A stretch of 64,000 bases of DNA from Desulfonatronovibrio magnus (GTDB lineage Bacteria > Desulfobacterota > Desulfovibrionia > Desulfovibrionales > Desulfonatronovibrionaceae), in NCBI RefSeq assembly GCF_000934755.1, contig NZ_KN882175.1, positions 681,261 to 745,260 on the forward strand. Direction: 5' to 3'. The notes below the pieces were generated by a model. It was not told where the DNA came from, did not search any database, and saw only the letters and a program-made list of their open reading frames with translations. The position numbers and the translations under genes were made by a program. Each line of letters begins with the position of its first letter. Position 1 is the stretch's first letter. Positions 24,421 to 31,855 of this stretch are shown one piece after another.

Positions 24421-25113
24421 ATGGATACTGCAAAAAAAATCTTAGTCGCTTTTTTTATGATTTGTTTATTCTGGGGAGGAGGTATTATGTCAGTCGGCAA
24501 AATTCATTCCAACGAAATCATCACTTTACCTGAACCGGTTAGAGACGGGTCAATGAGTGTGGAAAAAACTTTGGAAACAAGGAGATCTTTAAGAAATTTC
24601 AGTCAGGAAAACCTGACTATGGAACAGGTGGGACAAATGCTCTGGGCAGCTCAGGGAATTACTGATACCCGCAGAAAATTCAGAACAGCCCCGTCAGCAG
24701 GAGCTACCTTTCCACTGGATATTTATCTTGTCTCCGGCAATGTGGAGGACCTGGAGCCTGGTGTTTACAGATATAACCCTGAATCACACTCCATCAGCAA
24801 AACCATGGACGGAGACAGACGAGACAATCTTTACTCTTCAGCCCTTCGTCAGGGAGCTGTCAGACAAGCCCCGGCATCCATCATTATTGCTGCAGAGTTT
24901 CAAAGGACTACCAGCGCTTATGGAGAACGCGGCCGGCAATATGTATATATGGAGGTTGGGCATGCAGGGCAGAATATCCATCTGCAGGCAGAGGCTCTAA
25001 GACTGGGAACAGTGGTCATTGGTGCATTTGACGAGAAAAATGTCGGCAGGGTGCTTGGTCTGCCCAAAGAGACAATTGCTTTATATATCATGCCCTTTGG
25101 TAAACCACGCTGA
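24421..25113 (+). CDS. SagB-type nitroreductase-family oxidoreductase
   Basis: A nitroreductase-fold flavoprotein of about 230 residues. Family features are ETRRSLRNFSQENLTMEQVGQMLWAAQGI, then TAPSAGATFPLDIYLV, and a C-terminal VGHAGQNIHLQAEALRLGTVVIGAF with GLPKETIALYIMPFG. These fit the SagB-type dehydrogenase group, FMN-dependent enzymes. Two starts are credible: ATG 24421 (AGGAGG 11 nt upstream), giving a hydrophobic N-terminus (ILVAFFMICLFWGGGI) that would export or anchor it, or ATG 24487 (GGAGGAGG 4 nt upstream), giving a cytoplasmic enzyme. I prefer 24421 because the hydrophobic segment is a well-formed signal. No SagC/SagD or precursor peptide is nearby, so azoline formation is not indicated. 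The substrate is unknown. Confidence 0.8.
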   Translation: MDTAKKILVAFFMICLFWGGGIMSVGKIHSNEIITLPEPVRDGSMSVEKTLETRRSLRNFSQENLTMEQVGQMLWAAQGITDTRRKFRTAPSAGATFPLDIYLVSGNVEDLEPGVYRYNPESHSISKTMDGDRRDNLYSSALRQGAVRQAPASIIIAAEFQRTTSAYGERGRQYVYMEVGHAGQNIHLQAEALRLGTVVIGAFDEKNVGRVLGLPKETIALYIMPFGKPR

Positions 25114-25130
25114 AAATTTTTCCCAGCAGC

Positions 25131-25162
25131 AATCAGCCCCGAAATCAGGTCCGGGGCTGATT
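25131..25162. terminator. Hairpin between convergent nitroreductase and GYD genes
   Basis: AATCAGCCCCG (25131-25141) pairs perfectly with CGGGGCTGATT (25152-25162) over a 10-nt loop. It is placed 18 bp after the nitroreductase stop and before the end of the convergent GYD gene, so it may serve both. No U-tract follows. Confidence 0.5.
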
Positions 25163-25200
25163 ATCAGTCACATTTCTGATGAGGGGAAATGCCTCACATC

Positions 25201-25485
25201 TCAGGTGGTCTTTTTGATAAACTCATCCACAGGCAAGGCTGGCAGACTCAGCAATTGAACAGATCCTCTGGATCCCAGTTCAACAGACATCTTCATAATA
25301 GTCTCATTGTCAGGGGCTTCAACTATGTTCACAAAGTCATACTCACCCATAACAGCAAACTGCTGTTGTACTTTAACGCCCATGTCTTCAAGCTCTTTAT
25401 TGACCTCCATGACACGCTCAGGCTTTTTTTTGAGAGTTTTTCTTCCTTCATCAGTCAGCTTGCTCAAAATTACATAATAAGCCAT
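25201..25485 (-). CDS. GYD domain protein
   Basis: A 94-residue protein starting MAYYVILSKLTDEGRKTLK, with the GYD-family phrase FAVMGEYDFVNIVEAPDNE and a dimeric alpha/beta-barrel-like ferredoxin fold predicted. A longer frame to 25554 is rejected because AGGGAGG lies directly before the ATG at 25485. The GYD family has no established biochemical role. It lies 81 bp downstream of thiE in the same direction. Confidence 0.85.
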   Translation of the reverse strand: MAYYVILSKLTDEGRKTLKKKPERVMEVNKELEDMGVKVQQQFAVMGEYDFVNIVEAPDNETIMKMSVELGSRGSVQLLSLPALPVDEFIKKTT

Positions 25486-25566
25486 TTGATCCTCCCTTGT
25501 TACAGTTAAAAAAATTATAGCAAAGCAACAGGCCAGGATCTTTGTCCCGGCCATACCTCACACATT

Positions 25567-26205
25567 TCACTTCCTCACTTCGCTGATCAAGCCTGAAAGT
25601 TCAGCAGCAGCTTCTTTAGGTGACGGCGCTGAACAGATAGCTGATACAAGAGCGACCCCATCCATGCCTGTGCTCATAATCTCCCTGATATTTGACTGGT
25701 TGATACCACCTATGGTGATCAGAGGCTTTTGAGTCATTTTTCTGGCAGCCTGCAGACCTGACAACCCAAAAGGCTCTGTGGTGTCAGTTTTGGTGGGAGT
25801 TGGATATACAGGGCTCAAGCTCAGATATGTTGCTCCCTGCTGTTCAGCTTCCTTGATCTGCTCGTAAGTATTAATGGACACTCCCACTATTTTGTCCGGG
25901 CCAAGCATTGTCCGAACAATATGACAGGGCAGGTCTGACTGTCCTACGTGCACTCCCTCAGCATCCACAGCCAGGGCTACGTCAACCCGGTCATTTATAA
26001 TCAGTGGCGTTTGTGTTTTAGAAAGCCTGGATTTCAGGGCCCGGGCCATGTCGTAAAATGCCTTTGTTTCTGATGACTTTTCACGGATCTGGACAATGCT
26101 GACTCCACCGGCAACAGCCTCCATGACTACATCTACAAGGTCACGGCCCATGCTGAGCCCCTGATCAGTGACCAGGTACAAAGAATAGTCAATAATTTTT
26201 AACAT
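25567..26205 (-). CDS. thiE: Thiamine-phosphate synthase
   Basis: A 212-residue TIM-barrel enzyme with VQIREKSSETKAFYDMA, LIINDRVDVALAVDAEGVHV, GQSDLP, the phosphate-binding SLSPVYPTPTKTD and ITIGGINQSNI. It couples the thiazole phosphate and HMP pyrophosphate moieties into thiamine monophosphate. It is 4 bp after the PfpI-family gene and probably cotranscribed with it. No TPP riboswitch sequence is recognisable upstream of this pair. Confidence 0.95.
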   Translation of the reverse strand: MLKIIDYSLYLVTDQGLSMGRDLVDVVMEAVAGGVSIVQIREKSSETKAFYDMARALKSRLSKTQTPLIINDRVDVALAVDAEGVHVGQSDLPCHIVRTMLGPDKIVGVSINTYEQIKEAEQQGATYLSLSPVYPTPTKTDTTEPFGLSGLQAARKMTQKPLITIGGINQSNIREIMSTGMDGVALVSAICSAPSPKEAAAELSGLISEVRK

Positions 26206-26209
26206 GTTT

Positions 26210-26734
26210 TTATATTTTCTGCGCCTCGCTGATTATCGCTCTCATAAAAGCTGGCAAATCATCAGGGGTACGGCTTGTTATAAGGTTTCTGTCTATGACC
26301 ACTTCCTCATCAACCCAGGTCGCTCCTGCATGTTCAAGATCATCTTTTATGGCAATAAATGAAGTAACCCTGGCTCCCTTGAGGATTTTGGCCGAAGCAG
26401 GCATCCAGCCCGCATGGCAGATAGCTGCAACGATTTTGCCCTGTTCATACATGTTTTTAACCAGCTCAACCATGGGCTTGTTGCGCCGCATATGATCCGG
26501 AGCGTAGCCCCCGGGGATCACCAGAATGGAATAGTCTGCAGCGTTTACGTCTGCCGAGGCCAGATCAGCTTTGGCTGAAGTACCCTCTTTGCCAGGATAA
26601 ACCTTACCGGCCTCCGGGCCTACAACATAAGTTTCTGCCCCTGCCTCACGCAATCTGTACAAAGGATATATGAATTCGTAATCATTGTACATCTGTTCTA
26701 CAAGAACAATGGCTTTTTTTCCTTTCAGTTCCAT
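26210..26734 (-). CDS. DJ-1/PfpI family protein
   Basis: A 174-residue class I glutamine-amidotransferase-like protein. The nucleophile elbow AAICHAGWMPASA contains the expected Cys-His, and SILVIPGGYAPDHMR is the conserved oxyanion region. It is of the PfpI/YhbO type, reported variously as protease, deglycase or stress protein. The substrate is unknown. It lies upstream of thiE with a 4-bp gap. Confidence 0.88.
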   Translation of the reverse strand: MELKGKKAIVLVEQMYNDYEFIYPLYRLREAGAETYVVGPEAGKVYPGKEGTSAKADLASADVNAADYSILVIPGGYAPDHMRRNKPMVELVKNMYEQGKIVAAICHAGWMPASAKILKGARVTSFIAIKDDLEHAGATWVDEEVVIDRNLITSRTPDDLPAFMRAIISEAQKI

Positions 26735-26865
26735 ATCAAAACTCCTTACGGTTATAAATGATTAGTGGCTTACCGCTTCAATCCTGAAGCCAAAAACAAC
26801 AGATTTTGAACCACAAAGATACGATGGACACCCACGTTACCCCCCCAGAGTGTATCCGGTTAAAC

Positions 26866-26896
26866 AACTCTGAAAGCGTTTTTGCGCAGCAGAGTT
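26866..26896 (-). terminator. Hairpin downstream of the flavodoxin gene
   Basis: On the minus strand AACTCTG pairs with CAGAGTT around an inner GCG/CGC stem, followed by GTTT. It begins 38 nt past the flavodoxin stop. The stem is interrupted, so termination efficiency is doubtful. Confidence 0.4.
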
Positions 26897-26933
26897 TAGT
26901 TGCGGGCAAAATACGACAAACAGCAGAAAATAC

Positions 26934-27416
26934 TTAGGAATTCAGCTTAAAGGCTGTTTCAGCAACCCTTATACCCAGCTTGGCCCCGTTTTCCATGGCT
27001 TTTTCATCAGGCTCCTTTACGCAGGCTGTTCCATAGTGACCTGTAGCACTCATGGGATCTCCCACAATAACCATCCCATAAATCATCATAACCTGAATAA
27101 TGGAAAACATGGTAGTTTCTTTGCCTCCAGTAGGGTCTCCGGATGTGGCAAAGGCAGCTCCAACCTTTCCCTCCATTTTCTTTCTAAGACTGATAAAATC
27201 GTCAAAAACTTTCTTCAATTCAGCTGCCATCAGACCGAAATATACAGGAGAACCTGCAATCACTCCTGATGCATTGAGAAAGTCATCTTTGGTAACTTCT
27301 TCAGTATTTCTAAGTACCGCACTTGCTCCCTCCACCGAGTCAACACCATTGGCAATGGCCTGGGCTAGCTTTTTTGTATTACCTGATTTGGAAAAATACA
27401 ATACCAATATCTGCAT
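26934..27416 (-). CDS. Flavodoxin-fold NAD(P)H-dependent FMN reductase-like protein
   Basis: A 160-residue protein starting MQILVLYFSKSGNTKKLAQA, the FMN phosphate-binding loop of flavodoxin/WrbA-type proteins, with GVIAGSPVYFGLMAAELKKVFDD and FATSGDPTGGKETT as further flavin-contact segments. It is of WrbA-like or flavodoxin type; the electron partner is unknown. An in-frame GTG at 27437 is rejected because it would include the AAGGAG ribosome-binding site that serves the ATG at 27416. A family A repeat begins 18 bp upstream. Confidence 0.85.
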   Translation of the reverse strand: MQILVLYFSKSGNTKKLAQAIANGVDSVEGASAVLRNTEEVTKDDFLNASGVIAGSPVYFGLMAAELKKVFDDFISLRKKMEGKVGAAFATSGDPTGGKETTMFSIIQVMMIYGMVIVGDPMSATGHYGTACVKEPDEKAMENGAKLGIRVAETAFKLNS

Positions 27417-27434
27417 TTTTATCTCCTTTGTTAT

Positions 27435-27586
27435 CACTACAGCGACTTTTTGTGTAAATTATTGCCTCTGTCAGCGGGGACAGGCATATTTGCCGATCTG
27501 ATCTCAAACCGCAAAAACAACCGGACTATCCAACGGCAAAAGAGCCCGCCGCCCCCTACCTGGTTACATAAAGTGTCGCTGTATTG
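27435..27586. repeat. Family A inverted-repeat element, copy A2
   Basis: Ends CACTACAGCGACTTTTTG and AAGTGTCGCTGTATTG. The interior has GGGGACAGGCATATTTGCCG and later CAACGGCAAAAGAGCC, which is the A1 interior in opposite orientation. TTAT directly flanks both ends and could be a short target duplication. It fills the gap between the flavodoxin gene and queF. Confidence 0.8.
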
Positions 27587-27610
27587 TTATGTGTGGATGA
27601 TCACTTCTAA

Positions 27611-28018
27611 TCATATATCATAACTGGCACTGACATCAATAGCAATGCCCCCCCTGGCCCTGAACTTTCCTGTAACTGTCATTTTCCTGGGCCGACATTT
27701 TTGCACCAGATCATCCAAAATTCTGTTCACTACAGTTTCCATGAATGTCGGTTCCTGTCGATAGCTGAACAGATAAAACTTCAGGGATTTTGACTCAACA
27801 CACTCTTTATCCGGTACATACCTGACTTCAATGGTACCATAGTCGGGTTGTCCAGTAACAGGACAAAGAGATGTAAACTCATCCGTAACCATGCTGACCT
27901 CATAGTCTCGTTCAGAAAACCTGTTGGGAAATGTTTCCAGGATATCAGGGTCAACATCAGTGGGATATTCAGAGCCAGTTTTACCAAGCAGCTGCAGATT
28001 AGATGTATCGTCTCGCAC
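27611..28018 (-). CDS. queF: NADPH-dependent 7-cyano-7-deazaguanine reductase QueF
   Basis: A 135-residue single-domain (YkvM-type) QueF. Diagnostic segments are FTSLCPVTGQPDYGTIEVRYVPD with the catalytic cysteine, and ESKSLKFYLFSYR, the QueF signature. It reduces preQ0 to preQ1 in queuosine synthesis. The start is a GTG at 28018 with GGAG 6 nt upstream; no ATG fits. It follows the orphan gene at 28030 by 11 bp. Confidence 0.95.
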   Translation of the reverse strand: MRDDTSNLQLLGKTGSEYPTDVDPDILETFPNRFSERDYEVSMVTDEFTSLCPVTGQPDYGTIEVRYVPDKECVESKSLKFYLFSYRQEPTFMETVVNRILDDLVQKCRPRKMTVTGKFRARGGIAIDVSASYDI

Positions 28019-28029
28019 AATGAGCTCCT

Positions 28030-28785
28030 TCAGGAAATTTTTTTCAATACATTTTTTATAAGTTCTTTATTATCAGAAAATGTGATATTACAAAAATCAC
28101 TGATTTTCTCCTGAACCTCTTGAACCTTTTTTAATTCAGGATATTCAGGAAGTCCAAATTTATCAAAATCTACAGGCTGGAAGCAGAGCTCCTGGTCATA
28201 AGTGTATTCCAGTCCAGAACCTACACTCTCACGTTTAGATGACTCGCTTACGTTTATACGTCTGGTGAAGGCCATGACATCATCAGGTCTGTTGGAGCAG
28301 TTTATATTGTCAATTTCCTTGTTCAGATCCTCTACCCATTCTTTCAGATGCAGCAAATTGCAAGTCATGACCTTTTTGCCCTTTACTTCAGGATCGTCAA
28401 TATACTTTCCATGCAGGTAGTCATGTACCAGCTTTTGCAGGTCACTGTAAAATATTAGAACTGTCTTGCGATATTTGCTTTTCAAAGTCATAGCCCAGGG
28501 CAGGATGGCATCACCCGACCAATCGGCAGAAACAGCTGAATACAAACTGTCCTTCAGACCCAGTTTTGCCCAGAATGCCTTTACCATATCATTACCCGGC
28601 AAAAGATAGTTCAACCTTGATATGCTGCGCTCGACAGTCTGGGCCTTTTGCTGTAACTGTCTGATGTGTTTATCCAACAGTTCCAATTCACTATCAATTT
28701 TTCTTCTTTTGCCGAAAAAGTTATCTGCTGCCTCTTTCAGTGTTTCATCCACAATATCTTCTGAAAAGTATGTCAGCTTATTCAT
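28030..28785 (-). CDS. Uncharacterised 251-residue helical protein
   Basis: I do not recognise this protein. It is soluble with no signal peptide. Residues 30-60 (SELELLDKHIRQLQQKAQTVERSISRL) look like a coiled coil, the middle (MTLKSKYRKTVLIFYSDLQKLVHDYLHGKY) is strongly helical, and the acidic C-terminus contains YDQELCFQPVDFDKFGLPEYPEL. It is 11 bp upstream of queF in the same direction, so it is probably cotranscribed. That does not by itself imply a role in queuosine synthesis. Confidence 0.7.
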   Translation of the reverse strand: MNKLTYFSEDIVDETLKEAADNFFGKRRKIDSELELLDKHIRQLQQKAQTVERSISRLNYLLPGNDMVKAFWAKLGLKDSLYSAVSADWSGDAILPWAMTLKSKYRKTVLIFYSDLQKLVHDYLHGKYIDDPEVKGKKVMTCNLLHLKEWVEDLNKEIDNINCSNRPDDVMAFTRRINVSESSKRESVGSGLEYTYDQELCFQPVDFDKFGLPEYPELKKVQEVQEKISDFCNITFSDNKELIKNVLKKIS

Positions 28786-28842
28786 CAGTATTTCACCTCA
28801 ATTTGAACTTAAATCCTGGTATCAGTAAACCAGTTTCTGCCA

Positions 28843-28905
28843 GGAATAAATGCTGTATCAATCATTTTAACGGTTCTTCGCAGGACTGTCCCAATTTCCA
28901 AATAT
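28843..28905. repeat. Family C repeat, truncated copy C3
   Basis: TGCCAGGAATAAATGCTGTA through GCAGGACTGTCCCAATTTCC corresponds to the right 60 bp of C1 and C2. Two further small palindromes follow: AGGCGGCTTCTAACCGCCT near 28925 and AGCCTGCAGGATGCAGGCT near 28956. Confidence 0.65.
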
Positions 28906-28986
28906 GGGACTGTTCTTCAATGTGGAGGCGGCTTCTAACCGCCTGGAATTAAATAGCCTGCAGGATGCAGGCTCCACTTTAAAGAC

Positions 28987-29040
28987 AGTTACTCACAGGT
29001 TCGGTCCCGGGCCCTCCTGGTGGGGAGCTTCTAAGTAACT
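28987..29040. repeat. Family B palindrome, copy B5
   Basis: A complete 54-bp copy with matched ends AGTTACT (28987-28993) and AGTAACT (29034-29040), a GGTTCGGTCCCGGGCC core and GGGGAGCTTCTA. This copy defines the ends of the family. Confidence 0.8.
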
Positions 29041-29046
29041 TCAAAA

Positions 29047-29132
29047 AAACTGGACCCCGGATCAAGTCCGGGGTGACGGTGAAAGCAAGTTCTTACTCTT
29101 TACCGTCATTCCGGCGAAAGCCGGAATCCAGG
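29047..29132. repeat. Family E double-hairpin repeat, copy E2
   Basis: ACCCCGGATCAAGTCCGGGG then, about 40 bp on, ATTCCGGCGAAAGCCGGAAT. This closely follows 13743-13815, including the spacing. The second hairpin belongs to the widespread REP-like type ATTCCGGCGAAAGCCGGAAT seen in many proteobacteria. Confidence 0.75.
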
Positions 29133-29148
29133 TTTTTCGCTTGTTTCC

Positions 29149-29252
29149 AGGCTCCAGCCTGGGGGCACCTCTTTTTTGTGGCTCCAGCCACATTTTGAAG
29201 AAGCGGCTGGAGCCGCAAGAACTAAACGTTCCCAGGCTGGAGCCTGGAAACG
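29149..29252. repeat. Family F palindrome with nested second palindrome
   Basis: An outer inverted repeat, TTTCCAGGCTCCAGCCTGGG near 29150 and CCCAGGCTGGAGCCTGGAAA near 29231, encloses an inner pair GTGGCTCCAGCCAC and GCGGCTGGAGCCGC. The simple form at 13831-13852 lacks the interior, so this copy looks like an element inserted in, or expanded from, the shorter one. Confidence 0.65.
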
Positions 29253-29261
29253 AGGGGTATA

Positions 29262-29314
29262 AGTTACTCGCAGGTTCGGTACACAGCCCACACCCCGGGA
29301 AAAGATTCTAACTC
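29262..29314. repeat. Family B palindrome, copy B6
   Basis: AGTTACTCGCAGGTTCGGT followed by a degenerate core (CACACCCCGGGA) and GATTCTAACT. It closes the B-E-F-B mosaic and ends 25 bp before the probable selenoprotein gene. Confidence 0.65.
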
Positions 29315-29339
29315 TCATAATACATAAAGGACAACAACC

Positions 29340-29537
29340 ATGATCCAGCACATAAACTCCCAGCGTAACAAATCATGCAGCCATGAACAAGAGAAACTCA
29401 GAGTGCTCAGAACTTGAAAAAACGTATATATCTACTGCAGGTCCTGCAATAGAAAATTCAGCGTCAATGAATTGAGCAGTTCCATGAGCGAATATCTTGA
29501 GGAATGCCTGGCCAATATACCCTGCGACCGATTTTAA
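29340..29537 (+). CDS. Probable small selenoprotein with CxxC motif (in-frame UGA = Sec26)
   Basis: A 65-residue frame from ATG 29340 to TAA 29535-29537 interrupted only by one TGA at 29415-29417. On either side the translation is coherent: before it NKSCSHEQEKLRVLRT, after it KNVYIYCRSCNRKF, then MSEYLEECLANIPCDRF at the end. Cysteines at 13, 33, 36, 50 and 57 make a CxxC zinc-ribbon-like protein. The UGA stands where RT-Cys/Sec is expected in a family I recall as 'dual CXXC motif small (seleno)protein' in Desulfovibrio-type bacteria; that recollection is unverified. An AAGGA site lies 9-10 nt before the ATG. A SECIS-like hairpin follows the UGA at 29431-29453. If the UGA were a true stop, the downstream cysteine-rich part would be an unexplained conserved-looking remnant. 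No sel genes are in the window. Function unknown, presumably thiol/selenol redox. Confidence 0.65.
29431..29453 (+). promoter_or_regulatory. SECIS-like hairpin downstream of in-frame UGA
   Basis: TCTA-C-TGCAG-GTC-CTGCA-A-TAGA folds into a 5-bp upper stem and a 4-bp lower stem separated by a C-A mismatch, with GUC in the apical loop. It begins 13 nt after the UGA. The apical part resembles the TGCAGGTCTGCA tip of the E. coli fdhF SECIS, which binds SelB. Position and tip both fit a bacterial SECIS. Confidence 0.6.
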
Positions 29538-29569
29538 TGGCATTATGCTTAGTTTTGGAAAAGCCCATT

Positions 29570-30235
29570 TTATGCTTTCTGCAGGACAAAAAACCTGTGA
29601 TAGGGATTCTCATGCGAACGAAAGGTTGAGCTCAATTTGAAGTTTTTTTTCATCACATGAACAACCTTGTCCAAACCAAAACCTTTTTTATTAATCTCCC
29701 AGAAATGCTCACCATCAAAATGATGCTCACGCACAGGCCAGGGTATGGGCACAAGGACCTCAATATTTTTCAGGCCTGGAGCCTTCAAAGTCAGCGATAA
29801 GGCCCTGGAAGCATCCGGCAGAGACAAAACAGCCCATTGCCGGGTTATCCTGTGTATTTCCTCAAGACTTTGTTCAAGATATTCAAAAGGCAAATGCTCT
29901 AATACCTGAAAGCAGGCTACCACATCAAAGCATTCGGTCCGAAGTGGTATCTGCATACATGACCCTGCAAGATCAGGCTTAAGCTTCTGATCAATGTCCA
30001 TGGTCACCACTTTGAGTCCTTGAGATCTTAAAAATGCGCTGGTCTGACCGGACCCTATACCTATTTCCAGCACCCTGCCCGGAGATAGTTTTACAATTTC
30101 CCTTATCTGATACCAGTAGCTCATAAACCGCCGTTTATGATCATATCCGGCAAAATCGTATTCAGGATTATGGACTGTCTTTTTATTCTGCTGCATTTGC
30201 AGGCTCCGGTTCATATTTTGTAAAAGTTTAGACAT
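29570..30235 (-). CDS. Class I SAM-dependent methyltransferase
   Basis: About 221 residues with the motif I loop GRVLEIGIGSGQTSAFL, motif II VVTMDID and the post-II segment FDVVACFQVLEHLPFEYL typical of Methyltransf_11/25 enzymes. The frame extends to ATG 30292, but the first 19 residues (MKSQLGTVPIPGTF...) translate a family D repeat fragment, so a start at 30235 (MSKLLQNMNRS) is preferred, although neither has a good ribosome-binding site. It is downstream of a flippase in the same direction and is likely a glycan- or lipid-modifying enzyme. The substrate is unknown. Confidence 0.8.
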   Translation of the reverse strand: MSKLLQNMNRSLQMQQNKKTVHNPEYDFAGYDHKRRFMSYWYQIREIVKLSPGRVLEIGIGSGQTSAFLRSQGLKVVTMDIDQKLKPDLAGSCMQIPLRTECFDVVACFQVLEHLPFEYLEQSLEEIHRITRQWAVLSLPDASRALSLTLKAPGLKNIEVLVPIPWPVREHHFDGEHFWEINKKGFGLDKVVHVMKKNFKLSSTFRSHENPYHRFFVLQKA

Positions 30236-30257
30236 TAGGTCTGGCTTGGGGAATGTG

Positions 30258-30320
30258 CCTGGGATCGGGACTGTCCCCAATTGACTTTTCATAAACGCGT
30301 GATGCTTTCGCAGTGCTCCC
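30258..30320. repeat. Family D element fragment, copy D3
   Basis: CGGGACTGTCCCCAATTGAC followed by TTTTCATAAACGCGTGATGC and, after a short insert, AGTGCTCCC. It matches the right end of the complete element at 62955-63107. It occupies the gap between the flippase stop and the methyltransferase start and creates a spurious upstream start for the latter. Confidence 0.65.
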
Positions 30321-30325
30321 GTATA

Positions 30326-31660
30326 TTACCTAATCTTCAAGATAAGTCTAAAAGGCAATAAAAAGGATCTGGTCATCATTTTTCCCAGATTGATGGTGGC
30401 AGGATGCAGAAAAAGAAAAAAATACCCTGCAAAACCATAAGAAATAAGAGTAGCCAAAGCTGCGCCGTAAACTCCCATAGAGGGAATGAGCACAAAATTA
30501 AGTGCCAGATTACTCACTGCTCCCAAGCCGTGACTGACCACAGTAAACCTTAGAAGGTTTTCTATAAGGACCCATTTGTTAAACACTTCTCGCATGAACA
30601 TGAAAACACCGGCCCAGATATGTATCATCAGCACGCCTGCTGCCGGTTGATATTCCTGTCCGTAAAGCATTCCAACAAAAAAGGGAGCAGCAACAGTAAC
30701 CCCGACGGCCACAAAAACAGAAAAAGCAAACAGCAGATCCAGCAGGCCCTGCACAGCCTGTTCATACTGCTTCTGCCCCTTTGCCTTGAGATCTATAAGC
30801 CTGGGATAAAAAGATAAGGCTATGACTGCTGGAATAAAGTACCAGGCCTCAGAAAGTGTTGACGCTACAGAGTAGATACCAACATCTTCAGGGCCTTTGA
30901 TCCAGCGCAACATGATCTGATCCACTTTCAGATAAATCAGCCCCAAAAATCCTGAAAGGAGAAGAATCCAGGAACGACTGACAAGTTCCTTAGCCCTTTG
31001 CAGGCGCAGTCTCCAGTCCAGAATGCTGTTGCCGCGCAGCCTGTAGACCAGTACCAGTAAAATGGCTGTCAGAAAAAATTCCAGACTCCCGGCCAAAGCC
31101 AGCTCTACAAGTCCTGCCCCGAGAAAAACAAGCACAACCTTGACTAAAGCTGCTGCAGAAAAAGCACCTACCCTGGCCATAACCGTAAACCTGGATTCAA
31201 CCCTGGATTGAAACCAGAAGTCTATAGTATCAAATGGCTTGAAAAAAAGAGCTGAACCAATAATGATCAGGGTCCAGAACTCACTGCCGCCTCGGTCATG
31301 GCTGAAAAAAGCCAGCCCCAGAATAATCAGAAAGGCAAAAACAGCTCCGCACATCTTCAATCCAATTGTGGAACCCAGAATGGTATTCTTGTCATCAGGG
31401 CTCTGCACAATATCCTTGACCACAAGACCACTGAGTCCGAGATAGACAAAAGATCCTAAAAAAGCGGTTACAGACAAGGCATAGCTTATAATACCAAAAT
31501 CTGCAGGGCCAAGATGCCTGGCCAGCATGATGCTTACCACCAGCCCGCCACCAAGACGAATAAGCCTGTCCATGATCAGCCACACGCTGTTGGAGGCTAT
31601 CTTGCGCATCCCGCCGCCAAAGGGAAGCAGGGATGAGATTTTATCCGCAATTTTTTGCAT
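30326..31660 (-). CDS. Wzx-type polysaccharide flippase
   Basis: A 444-residue integral membrane protein with 12-14 predicted helices and the N-terminal pattern of MOP-superfamily exporters (ASNSVWLIMDRLIRLGGGLVVSIMLARHLGPADFGIISYALS). It should flip undecaprenyl-linked oligosaccharide across the inner membrane. The motif around DQIMLRWIKGPEDVGIYSVAS is typical of the second half. It probably serves the glycan cluster at 43-64 kb. No ribosome-binding site is obvious. It is divergent from the polyprenyl synthase. Confidence 0.88.
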   Translation of the reverse strand: MQKIADKISSLLPFGGGMRKIASNSVWLIMDRLIRLGGGLVVSIMLARHLGPADFGIISYALSVTAFLGSFVYLGLSGLVVKDIVQSPDDKNTILGSTIGLKMCGAVFAFLIILGLAFFSHDRGGSEFWTLIIIGSALFFKPFDTIDFWFQSRVESRFTVMARVGAFSAAALVKVVLVFLGAGLVELALAGSLEFFLTAILLVLVYRLRGNSILDWRLRLQRAKELVSRSWILLLSGFLGLIYLKVDQIMLRWIKGPEDVGIYSVASTLSEAWYFIPAVIALSFYPRLIDLKAKGQKQYEQAVQGLLDLLFAFSVFVAVGVTVAAPFFVGMLYGQEYQPAAGVLMIHIWAGVFMFMREVFNKWVLIENLLRFTVVSHGLGAVSNLALNFVLIPSMGVYGAALATLISYGFAGYFFLFLHPATINLGKMMTRSFLLPFRLILKIR

Positions 31661-31769
31661 CTTGTTTCAACGCTATCTGTTGGGAGGCAAGCATTCACAT
31701 GAATATATATTCATCGGCAAATAGTTTATCCAATTTATAGTAAACAAGGGACAGGCACTCCACCCCCCC

Positions 31770-31786
31770 ACTTACAAGTAACTACA
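31770..31786. repeat. Family B right-end fragment
   Basis: CTTACAAGTAACTACA equals the right end of copy B7 300 bp away, with the rest missing. The surrounding 31661-31855 holds nothing else I can support. Confidence 0.4.
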
Positions 31787-31855
31787 TTTTTATGCCAATT
31801 ATTTCAAGCTGTTATGATTTTTGGTTTTTTACTATTTTTCCTTAAGATTCACTTA

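Noticed and set aside
24163-24433. Open frames rich in Arg, Ser and Glu upstream of flgF
   Set aside because: They translate the TCTGACT heptamer array in two frames, which explains their repetitive protein sequence.
24421-25113. Azoline-forming bacteriocin (SagB) cluster
   Set aside because: No cyclodehydratase or precursor peptide lies nearby; the gene is flanked by flagellar and unrelated metabolic genes.
26735-26933. TPP riboswitch upstream of the PfpI-thiE pair
   Set aside because: The CTGAGA and ACCTGATCTGG-type conserved boxes are absent on the minus strand.
29106-29351. An 81-codon minus-strand frame with several cysteines
   Set aside because: It crosses repeat families E, F and B; palindromes give open frames on both strands.
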